64,000 nt of DNA from Anaerolineales bacterium (GTDB taxonomy: Bacteria > Chloroflexota > Anaerolineae > Anaerolineales > Villigracilaceae), in contig JABTUU010000002.1 of assembly GCA_015075275.1 (NCBI GenBank), positions 248,001 to 312,000 of the forward strand, written 5' to 3'. Made by a program: the position numbers and the translations under genes. The notes beneath the pieces were generated by a model. That model made no database searches. It was not told where the DNA came from and saw nothing but the letters and a program-made list of their open reading frames with translations. Below, piece after piece: positions 19,213 through 26,402 of this stretch (position 1 is the stretch's first letter; the number at the start of each line of letters is the position of its first letter).

Positions 19213-20361
19213 ATGACCTCCCGCGCCTTTCTAATCTTGCTCCTATCCGCCGTCGTTCTCGGCGCATGCGCCCCTACAACTCCGCTCCCAACGCAGGACA
19301 TCAGCGCCGCGCTCACGCAGGCTTTCGGAACCGCTATCGCCCAACTGCAACCAACGCCGACCTCGCTTCCTACGGACACTTCGACTCCCCCTCCAACTGC
19401 GATTCGCACACCGCCAGCATTGCCACCCATCTTTGCGGCAAATCAGTTAAATCCGCTGGATGCGCCGCACGCGTATATTCAAGACTCATGCGAATACCTG
19501 CGCAACAAATGGAGTTCAACCAACGCCGCACCGGGTACGATCGTGATGGTCATCATGTTCCATGGCGTCAACCGAGGCGCAGTGGACGACCCTAACGATA
19601 TCCTTGTGCCCGACTTCAAGAAAATGATGAACAATTTGAAAGAGCAGGGATTTGAGGCGATCAATATGACGCAAATGGCGGATTTTATGGATCGTAACGC
19701 GAAGATTCCGCTGCGCTCAGTTTTACTGATAGCCGACGACCGTCATCAGGGCGCCTACTTCAACGATCACTTCCGACCATATTATGAAGAGTGGGGCTGG
19801 CCCGTTGTCAATGCCTGGATCAGCTATGAAGACGGACCCCGCACGATCAGTCTGGAAGCCAACATCGCATTAGAACGCGAAGGCTGGGTAGACCATCAAT
19901 CGCACGGTTACATCCACAATATCAATATGAGCGACGCTTCAACAGACGAATTCATCAAAACGGAATTCGAAAAGTCTATTGAAGATTTACAGACCAACTT
20001 TGGGAAAACGCCCATCGGCATTATCTGGCCGGGCGGCAGTTTCGGCGTCCGCCCGGCGCAGTTTGCGCGCGAGTACGGTTACCGGCTTGGCTTCACCGTC
20101 AACCCGCGCGGACCGGTGATGTATAACTGGATTCCGCTATCCGACCAACCCGATCCAGCGCGCCCCGCATATTTATCTGAGGGTTACGTCAACGATCCGC
20201 GTATGGTTATTCCGCGTTATTGGCCCTATCAAGTCTCATCGAACATTGATACGGTTCGGCGCATCGGTAATCAAGCGGCTGAATATGCCGAACAAAATAA
20301 AGCCATTGAATTAGAATATTACGATATCATCTGCGCGCCGACCTACGGGGCAATACCCTAA
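19213..20361 (+). CDS. Polysaccharide deacetylase-family lipoprotein
   Basis: A 382-residue exported protein. The signal peptide ends in a lipobox (SAVVLGAC, Cys19), followed by a Thr/Pro spacer (QPTPTSLPTDTSTPPP). The catalytic part looks like a NodB-type carbohydrate esterase: VMVIMFHGVNRG, SVLLIADDRHQGAY (DD-type metal site), HQSHGYIHN (HSxxH-like HQSHGYIH), and IIWPGGSFGVRPAQFAREYGY (motif 3). Likely acts on cell-wall or extracellular glycans. Follows ino1 by 26 bases. The start ATG lies at 19213; a longer open frame upstream overlaps ino1 and is not used. Confidence 0.8.
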   Translation: MTSRAFLILLLSAVVLGACAPTTPLPTQDISAALTQAFGTAIAQLQPTPTSLPTDTSTPPPTAIRTPPALPPIFAANQLNPLDAPHAYIQDSCEYLRNKWSSTNAAPGTIVMVIMFHGVNRGAVDDPNDILVPDFKKMMNNLKEQGFEAINMTQMADFMDRNAKIPLRSVLLIADDRHQGAYFNDHFRPYYEEWGWPVVNAWISYEDGPRTISLEANIALEREGWVDHQSHGYIHNINMSDASTDEFIKTEFEKSIEDLQTNFGKTPIGIIWPGGSFGVRPAQFAREYGYRLGFTVNPRGPVMYNWIPLSDQPDPARPAYLSEGYVNDPRMVIPRYWPYQVSSNIDTVRRIGNQAAEYAEQNKAIELEYYDIICAPTYGAIP

Positions 20362-20387
20362 CGCGTCATCGCGACATTTGACCTTTT

Positions 20388-21083
20388 ATGAATTCATCCT
20401 CATTCAACGCCTACAAAATACGCTATCGCTCCGCGATTCGCCGTGTGCTTGCCGACTCTGAAAAAGGACGCCTCGATGAAGCGGGCTTTGCCGCGTATTC
20501 GCATCGCAGTCCGATCATCAACTGGCTGTTCTGGCGGCGACTGCACATCGCGATGAATTACATCGAAAAATCTGCGCCGTATGAAACCATTCTCGATTTC
20601 GGTTGCGGCAGCGGCGTAATGCTCCCTTTCCTTGCCGAGCAAAGCCAGCGAGTCGCCGCCTTCGACGTTGATCTTTATCCGCTTGAACGAGTCAAACAAC
20701 ACATCCCTCTTGCCGCGAACGTGCAAGCAGCGGATGCGAATCAAACTCCCATATCGAGTCTTCCGTCAAGATCATTCGACCTCATCAACGCGCTCGATGT
20801 TCTTGAACACGTGCAAGACCTCCCGCAAACGCTTTCGCAGTTAATGAATCTCCTCAAGCCGAACGGTCAACTCGTCGTCTCGGGTCCGACCGAGAATTTT
20901 CTCTACAAGATCGGGCGCAAAATTGCGGGTCCCGAATATTCAGGCGCGTATCACGAGCGCGGCATCGCCGAGATCAAGAACGAACTCAAACGCATCGCGC
21001 GCGTCGAACACATCGCCACGTTGTATCAACCTGTTCCGTTGTTTGAAGTTTTTGTCGCATTCAATCGTCCCGCGGGTTTGTAG
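20388..21083 (+). CDS. Class I SAM-dependent methyltransferase
   Basis: A 231-residue protein with a Rossmann methyltransferase core: ILDFGCGSGVMLPFLAEQ (motif I), AAFDVDLYPLERVK (motif II acidic residue), FDLINALDVLEHVQDLPQTL (motif post-II typical of UbiG/Methyltransf_11), and LLKPNGQLVVSGP. Substrate unknown. The neighbouring deacetylase and ino1 could hint at glycolipid or envelope chemistry, but this is weak. Confidence 0.85.
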   Translation: MNSSSFNAYKIRYRSAIRRVLADSEKGRLDEAGFAAYSHRSPIINWLFWRRLHIAMNYIEKSAPYETILDFGCGSGVMLPFLAEQSQRVAAFDVDLYPLERVKQHIPLAANVQAADANQTPISSLPSRSFDLINALDVLEHVQDLPQTLSQLMNLLKPNGQLVVSGPTENFLYKIGRKIAGPEYSGAYHERGIAEIKNELKRIARVEHIATLYQPVPLFEVFVAFNRPAGL

Positions 21084-21134
21084 CAAGGTCACAGCGCTCG
21101 ATCAAACCTGCGGGACGTTATTGCTCGGGGGATG

Positions 21135-21140
21135 TATACT
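21135..21140 (+). promoter_or_regulatory. -10 box of the DNA-methylase-like gene (leaderless)
   Basis: TATACT. Six bases (21141-21146) separate it from the ATG at 21147, so the expected +1 is the A of the start codon. The -35 is weak. Confidence 0.5.
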
Positions 21141-21146
21141 TAACCC

Positions 21147-23393
21147 ATGGAGTACCAGCCATACATTCCAGGGACGAAGCCAGCGGACGCGGGTCCGCTT
21201 TCGCGATTCCTCCCTCCACTGGAGGAGGGGGCGCTCGCCCACTGGCTATCACTGTACGCGGCTCAGGATAAGCCGGGAAGTTGGTTGCTTGATCCCTTCG
21301 GATTCTCCCCTCGACTCGTGCTCGAAGCCGCGCGTGCGGGATATCGCGTTCTTGTGACGGTGAACAACCCCATCACGCGATTCTTGCTGGAGATCGCGGC
21401 GAATCCCCCATCCGAATCGGACTTCAACGCCGCGTTGGCTGAACTCGAATCCGTTAAGAAAGGCGATCAACGACTCGGCGCGCATTTGCAATCGCTGTAT
21501 CAAACGACCTGTGAAAAATGCAGTCGTGAAGTTCAAGCAGAATATTTTCTGTGGCGCAAAGAAACGAACGCGCCTCACGCCCGCTTTTACACTTGTCCGC
21601 AATGCAATGACTCGGGCGAGCGCCTCGTCACCCAGCAAGATATTGACCGCGCCAAGCAATTCGCCGCAACGGACGGTCTGCATCGTTCGCGCGCATTCGA
21701 ACGCGTGGCAAAACTCGATGACGATGACCGCGTCTACGCGGAAGAGGCGATTCAACATTACCTGCCGCGTCCGTTGTATTTTCTAACCACAGTCATCAAC
21801 CGCATTGGCGGATTGAATCTCACACCCGAACGCAAGCGCGCGTTGAACGCGTTGATCCTCGTCGCGTGCGACGCGGGCAACACGTTGTGGGATCATCCGC
21901 CGACACGCCCGCGACCAAAACAACTCAATATTCCGAATCAATTCCGCGAGCACAACTTGTGGAGAATGCTGGAGCGTGGATTAAGTCTCTGGACTGAAAC
22001 AGGCTCACCCGTCGTGTTTGAAGCGTACCCTGCGGGCATGATATGGCCTCGTAAAATTCCAGAAAGCGGAGGGGTGTGCATCTACGAAGGTCGTCTCAAA
22101 GAGTTGGCGCATGAAGTCAAAAAAGAAATCCCGATCGCGGCGGTGATCGGTTCGTTGCCGCGTCCGAATCAGGCGTTTTGGACTCTCTCCGCGTTGTGGG
22201 CGGGTTGGCTGTGGGGGCGCGAGGCGGTGGAACCATATAAGGTCGCGCTGCGTCGTAGGCGGTATGACTGGGCATGGAATGCGACCGCACTGCACGCCGC
22301 GTTCTCGCATTTGTTCGAGTTGTTGCCGCTTGGCACGCCGTTCTTTGGATTCGTGCCTGAGCCTGAGCCGCCGTTTCTCACGTCGGCGCTCACAGCGGCA
22401 GGCGCGGCGGGATTCGATTTGAAAAGCATCGCGCTGCGGACCGAACATGACCCGATTCAAATTTTATGGAATCGCGGAGAACATCTGAAACGTGAAGCGA
22501 ATGAACAAGATGTTGCCGTTGCGCGCGAAGCGATTCACTCGCATCTCGCGGAACGCGGCGAACCTGCAAGTTATTTGCACGTCCACGCCGCAGGGTTGAT
22601 CGCGTTGGCGGAGGCGCGCGCGTTAAAAAATAAAAATCAAGAATTCGATGAGGCGTTGCGAGCGACAAACGCGTTGATTCAATCGGCGTTATCGGAGGAT
22701 GAACGGTTCATTCATTATTCGTCGGGCGAGAGTGTGGAGACGGGATTGTGGAGTAACGCCGACTTAAGTCGGCGCTACGAGTCTTTGGCAGATCGCGTAG
22801 AAGTCGCTATCGTCACGTTCCTGCAAAAGAATCCCGACAGCATTTATCTCGAGATCGAAGATGACTTGTATCCGCGCTTCACGGGTTTGCTCACGCCATC
22901 GAAAGCGATGATCTACGCCGTGTTGGATTCATACGCCGAACGCGAGGGCGCGTCGTGGAAATTACGCGCGGAGGATGTCGCGTCGGCGCGGCGGAACGAA
23001 CGCGATACGATCATCCCGATGCTCGAACTCGTGGGCAAACGGCTGGGATATTCCACCAGTCTCGCGGATAAAAATCACGTGTGGGAGGAAAACAATTCCG
23101 TTCAGTTTGTGTTTTACGTGCTTGCCTCCGCGCTTGTCGGTCGCGCGATGGATGAAACGCCGTACTCGCCCGAGCAAACGATACTCGTCATCCCTGGCGG
23201 GCGCGCGTCGTTGATCGCATACAAAGCGGGGCGCGACCCCGCCCTCGCGGTACGACTGAAAAATTATCGGCTGGTGAAATATCGCTTACTCCGCGCCATG
23301 CTCGAGGTCCCAGTATTGACGCGCGAGACGTTCGAGGAGCAGATCGTTAGCGACCCGCTTGAAAGATCCAAATCACAGATGATGATGTTCTGA
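21147..23393 (+). CDS. Degenerate DNA-methylase-like protein (DUF1156-like architecture)
   Basis: A 748-residue protein whose order of elements mirrors large DUF1156-type DNA methylases. SWLLDPFGFSPRLVLEAARAG (48-64) sits where those enzymes have DPFxGSGT. VTVNNPITRFLLEIA follows where they have DLNP. A zinc-ribbon-like pair of CXXC (C122, C125, C150, C153) comes next. VIGSLPRPNQAFWTLSALWAG (333 on) sits where the catalytic DPPY should be. The SAM-binding Gly-rich loop and the catalytic DPPY are both missing, so methyl transfer looks unlikely. The last 250 residues (NSVQFVFYVLASALVGRAMDET) match nothing I recognise. Function unknown. Confidence 0.6.
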   Translation: MEYQPYIPGTKPADAGPLSRFLPPLEEGALAHWLSLYAAQDKPGSWLLDPFGFSPRLVLEAARAGYRVLVTVNNPITRFLLEIAANPPSESDFNAALAELESVKKGDQRLGAHLQSLYQTTCEKCSREVQAEYFLWRKETNAPHARFYTCPQCNDSGERLVTQQDIDRAKQFAATDGLHRSRAFERVAKLDDDDRVYAEEAIQHYLPRPLYFLTTVINRIGGLNLTPERKRALNALILVACDAGNTLWDHPPTRPRPKQLNIPNQFREHNLWRMLERGLSLWTETGSPVVFEAYPAGMIWPRKIPESGGVCIYEGRLKELAHEVKKEIPIAAVIGSLPRPNQAFWTLSALWAGWLWGREAVEPYKVALRRRRYDWAWNATALHAAFSHLFELLPLGTPFFGFVPEPEPPFLTSALTAAGAAGFDLKSIALRTEHDPIQILWNRGEHLKREANEQDVAVAREAIHSHLAERGEPASYLHVHAAGLIALAEARALKNKNQEFDEALRATNALIQSALSEDERFIHYSSGESVETGLWSNADLSRRYESLADRVEVAIVTFLQKNPDSIYLEIEDDLYPRFTGLLTPSKAMIYAVLDSYAEREGASWKLRAEDVASARRNERDTIIPMLELVGKRLGYSTSLADKNHVWEENNSVQFVFYVLASALVGRAMDETPYSPEQTILVIPGGRASLIAYKAGRDPALAVRLKNYRLVKYRLLRAMLEVPVLTRETFEEQIVSDPLERSKSQMMMF

Positions 23394-23396
23394 TCC

Positions 23397-23480
23397 CATG
23401 TCATTCTGAGGAGCCGCGAAGCGGCGACGAAGAATCTCCTCGTCGTGTCAGAGATTCTTCGCTCCGCTCAGAATGACATG
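23397..23480. repeat. Palindromic repeat, TGTCATTCTGAG family (A3)
   Basis: A 14-bp perfect terminal inverted repeat (CATGTCATTCTGAG / CTCAGAATGACATG) with an internally self-complementary centre. It sits right after the stop of the methylase-like gene and ends 13 bases before the CAP lipoprotein ATG. It could act as a terminator-like or processing hairpin. Confidence 0.8.
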
Positions 23481-23493
23481 GCAAATAAAAAAT

Positions 23494-24468
23494 ATGTACA
23501 AAAAAATTCTCCCAATCCTCCTAATTCTCCTCTCTTCGTGTGTGACCGTTTCATCGGAAAACGCGCCAACGGACGCGCCGATTCTTTTCGTAACGTCTAC
23601 CCTGCCGCCCACCAAGCAAGGATTAACCGTCCCGACGCCGATTCCTCCCACCGCGACGGCGACGCTCGACCCTTCGGCTCCCACGCCGACGCCGAGTTGC
23701 CGCGACAGCGCGGCGTTCGTCGAAGATGTGACCATCCCCGACAACACGAATTTCGATAAGGGTGAATCGTTCACCAAGACATGGAAACTGCAAAACTCTG
23801 GAACCTGCGATTGGAAAAATTACACCGTCGCGTTCCATTCTGGCGAACGGATGAGCGCGCCCGATTCAGTCCCAGTCCCTGACACGGCGGCTAATTCCAC
23901 TGTGGACATTTCCGTTGACCTCGTCGCGCCTTCTGTTGACGGTCAATATCTCGGAAGTTTTGAATTGCGAAACGAACACGGCGAAGTTGTGCCAATCGGA
24001 GTCGAAAATACGTTTTGGGTGAAGATCGTCGTCGGCGAATCGTCCCTGTTGGTTGGCACGACGAATTGTTATTACACAACAAACGCCGAGTATGTCCAAC
24101 AATTGATAGACCGCATCAACCAAGCCCGCGCGGACGTGGGTCGCGCCGCGCTGACGGTGAATCCGCAACTGACTGCCGCCGCGCAAGGTCACAGCCTCGA
24201 CATGGCCTGCAACGATTTCTTCAAACAGCGCGGCTCAGACGGATTGTGGACTGGCAAACGCCTGCAAAACGCAGGGTACACGTCCACGTATTATGTCGAA
24301 CTTCTCGCCTTCGGTCTGCCAGGCGACGCGATGAATCAATGGAAGCTCGATCCGCTTCAATGGGACAACGTCCTCAACTCGCGCGTCACCGAGATCGGCG
24401 TGGGCTATGTGTTTGTGCGAACGAGCAGTTTGGGAGGCTATTGGACGGTGGACATGGGGGGACCGTGA
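23494..24468 (+). CDS. Lipoprotein with NBR1-type Ig-like domain and CAP/SCP domain
   Basis: A 324-residue exported lipoprotein. The signal peptide ends LLILLSSC. A Thr/Pro-rich spacer follows (VPTPIPPTATATLDP). Then comes an NBR1-like Ig domain (SFTKTWKLQNSGTCDWKNY and the Trp/Gly pattern), then a CAP (CRISP/antigen 5/PR-1) domain starting YVQQLIDRINQARADVG with HSLDMACNDFF, ending GYWTVDMGGP. CAP proteins are extracellular and bind lipids or other ligands; bacterial roles are mostly unknown. An in-frame ATG at 23473 lies inside the palindromic repeat, so I take the next ATG at 23494. Confidence 0.85.
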   Translation: MYKKILPILLILLSSCVTVSSENAPTDAPILFVTSTLPPTKQGLTVPTPIPPTATATLDPSAPTPTPSCRDSAAFVEDVTIPDNTNFDKGESFTKTWKLQNSGTCDWKNYTVAFHSGERMSAPDSVPVPDTAANSTVDISVDLVAPSVDGQYLGSFELRNEHGEVVPIGVENTFWVKIVVGESSLLVGTTNCYYTTNAEYVQQLIDRINQARADVGRAALTVNPQLTAAAQGHSLDMACNDFFKQRGSDGLWTGKRLQNAGYTSTYYVELLAFGLPGDAMNQWKLDPLQWDNVLNSRVTEIGVGYVFVRTSSLGGYWTVDMGGP

Positions 24469-24621
24469 AGATAAGATGTGTCCACGGGGCTAAAGCCGCC
24501 TGCTCAAAACATGGAAGCCACTTCGACACGCTCAGTGCAACGCCTTCGGGTTTGCGGACAAAGTCCGCTTGAGCGGACTTCCATGAACTGAGGCAGGACT
24601 TCAGTCCGCCGAAACCAGAAC

Positions 24622-24810
24622 TCAATTCCCCCACCTCGGTTGCCAATCGGAGATCGAGTTGTTCGTCAGCCGCGTGAGACCCGTCCCATCGGGGTGGATG
24701 ATGTAAATTTCGTTGTCCCCGTCGCGGAAGGATGTGAAGGCGATCCAGTCTCGATAGGCTTGCTGTGTTCTATCGCACGGGTGAGACAAAATGGATTTCT
24801 TCATTGTCAT
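24622..24810 (-). pseudogene. Remnant of a TolB/PD40 propeller gene
   Basis: A 62-codon open frame whose middle is one clear propeller repeat ([20 protein letters not shown] followed by [10 protein letters not shown] and DWQPRWGN). Such repeats normally come in sets of five to seven with a signal peptide or fused kinase, as in the gene at 8293-10434. The frame has neither and ends straight after one repeat, so it is best read as a leftover fragment. A small expressed peptide cannot be excluded. Confidence 0.45.
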
Positions 24811-24978
24811 GATTTAACTCCTTTCAACTCGTCAGTGATAGCAACTTCCAAATCCTCTCAGAAGATTATCTCCATTCAATTAACATAGAATTCAGCGTCA
24901 ATAGCTATATACCTACACGCAGTTCATGACGTTATACCATAGAGCGCAATCTCAAAACAATATTATTATGCCGAAATT

Positions 24979-24994
24979 GATAATATTAATTATC
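24979..24994. promoter_or_regulatory. Inverted repeat upstream of the MFS gene, candidate operator
   Basis: GATAAT-ATTA-ATTATC within AT-rich DNA, about 45 bases upstream of the MFS promoter -10 region. No regulator gene lies next to it. Confidence 0.3.
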
Positions 24995-25023
24995 CTTTAC
25001 ATTTGATGAGTATATATTTATAA

Positions 25024-25052
25024 TTAAGTTTGAATCATTAATTCGGTATAAT
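25024..25052 (+). promoter_or_regulatory. Promoter of the MFS gene
   Basis: TTAAGT (25024-25029), 17-base spacer, TATAAT (25047-25052). The predicted transcription start, about 25059, is only about 7 bases before the GTG start at 25066. Confidence 0.6.
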
Positions 25053-25065
25053 TTCGGAGAAAAGC

Positions 25066-26364
25066 GTGAAAATCCAAACTATTTCAAACGAAGAATTCTT
25101 ATTACGTTGGAAACCTAAGTTCTTCGCTATCTTCATCGGGCAGGCGTTCTCGTTGTTCGGCTCTTCGCTGGTGCAATTTGCGCTGGTTTGGTATCTGACC
25201 AGAGAAACCGGTTCAGCGACTGTATTAGCGACCGCCACATTGATCGCTATGCTGCCGCAAATCGTCTTAGGTCCTTTTATCGGCGCGCTGGTAGATCGTT
25301 GGAATCGCCGGGTCGTGATGATTGTCGCGGACGGCTCCATCGCATTAACCACGCTGGCGTTAGCGGGCGTATTCTGGATGGGAACAGCGCAAATCTGGCA
25401 TATCTATGTCGCCTTACTATTGCGTTCGCTCGGCGGCGCTTTCCACACTCCCGCCATGTCCGCTTCCACATCGTTGATGGCGCCGAAGGAACAACTTTCA
25501 CGCGTGGCTGGAGCGCGGCAAACGCTGCAAGGTTTGATCATGACGGTCGCACCCCCGACCGGCGCCGTTCTACTCGAGCTGACCAACACGCAAAGCGTAC
25601 TGGCTATTGACGTTGTAACCGCCTTGATCGCCATCGTGCCGTTGCTGTTCATCGTCATCCCCGAGCCGGTGCGCGCCTCTAATCATCTCGACGCACGCGA
25701 GAAATCCTACTGGCGCGAGGTCAAAGAGGGATTTACTTATGTGATCGCCTGGCCCGGTCTGATGGCGATTCTAATTATTGCAGTGGCAATTAATTTTCTG
25801 CTCACTCCAGCCAGTTCGCTCATGCCGTTGCTCGTAACAAAACACTTCGGGCTAGGCGCGCTAGAACTCGGATTCACCGATACGCTCTGGGGCGTCGGCA
25901 TGATCGCCGGCGGCGCGCTGCTCGGAATCTGGGGCGGTTTTAAGCGGCGCATCGCTACCACCCTATTGGGTGTCTTCGGGCTGGGAATCGGCGTCTTGTT
26001 GGCCGGCTTCGCGCCTGCCAATATGTTCTGGATGGCGCTGGTAGGCATGGCGCTGACCGGCTTCATGAGTCCCATTACGAACGGACCTTTACAGGCTTTC
26101 TTACAAAGCGCCGTCAAACCTGAAATGCAAGGACGCGTTATGTCGTTGTTTGACAGCAGCGCGATAGCCATGACGCCGCTTTCGCTGGCGGTAGCGGGTC
26201 CCCTTTCAGACTTAATCGGCATCCGCGTTTGGTACATTGTAGGCGGCGCGCTCTGTATATTAATGAGCATAAGCGCGCGCTTCATCCCTGTCATTATGAA
26301 CATCGAAGAGAACGCCGAACAAACCGCGCAACCATCGCTTCAAAGCGCTTCAGTCGTCGAATAA
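25066..26364 (+). CDS. MFS transporter (drug:H+ antiporter-3-like)
   Basis: A 432-residue 12-helix permease. The N-terminal half has KFFAIFIGQAFSLFGSSLVQFALVWYL, a start typical of the DHA3 group that includes macrolide and other multidrug exporters. Loop 2-3 carries GPFIGALVDRWNRRVVMI, the MFS motif A. The C-terminal half has GGFKRRIATTLLGVFGLGIG and MQGRVMSLFDSSAIAMTPLSL. Likely exports a hydrophobic compound; the substrate is unknown. Starts at GTG with GGAG nearby. A hairpin at 26369-26397 follows and is shared with leuS. Confidence 0.88.
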   Translation: MKIQTISNEEFLLRWKPKFFAIFIGQAFSLFGSSLVQFALVWYLTRETGSATVLATATLIAMLPQIVLGPFIGALVDRWNRRVVMIVADGSIALTTLALAGVFWMGTAQIWHIYVALLLRSLGGAFHTPAMSASTSLMAPKEQLSRVAGARQTLQGLIMTVAPPTGAVLLELTNTQSVLAIDVVTALIAIVPLLFIVIPEPVRASNHLDAREKSYWREVKEGFTYVIAWPGLMAILIIAVAINFLLTPASSLMPLLVTKHFGLGALELGFTDTLWGVGMIAGGALLGIWGGFKRRIATTLLGVFGLGIGVLLAGFAPANMFWMALVGMALTGFMSPITNGPLQAFLQSAVKPEMQGRVMSLFDSSAIAMTPLSLAVAGPLSDLIGIRVWYIVGGALCILMSISARFIPVIMNIEENAEQTAQPSLQSASVVE

Positions 26365-26368
26365 AAAA

Positions 26369-26397
26369 ACGAGCGTTGGGACAATTCCAGCGCTCGT
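26369..26397. terminator. Bidirectional terminator between MFS and leuS
   Basis: Stem ACGAGCGTTGG / CCAGCGCTCGT (one G-U pair) with a seven-base loop. The minus-strand side is followed by TTTTTTT, serving leuS. The plus side is followed by TTC ATTT, weaker, serving the MFS gene. Confidence 0.85.
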
Positions 26398-26402
26398 TTC
26401 AT

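Larger units (their letters stand above)
24469..25065. other. Gene-poor gap between the CAP lipoprotein and the MFS gene
   Basis: The left part (24481-24610) holds short self-complementary motifs such as GGCTAAAGCC, TCCGCTTGAGCGGA and GACTTCAGTC. The middle holds a TolB-repeat gene remnant (24622-24810, minus). The right part (about 24830-25065) is strikingly AT-rich compared with the rest of the window and contains an inverted repeat (24979-24994) and the MFS promoter. No intact gene is seen. Confidence 0.6.
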
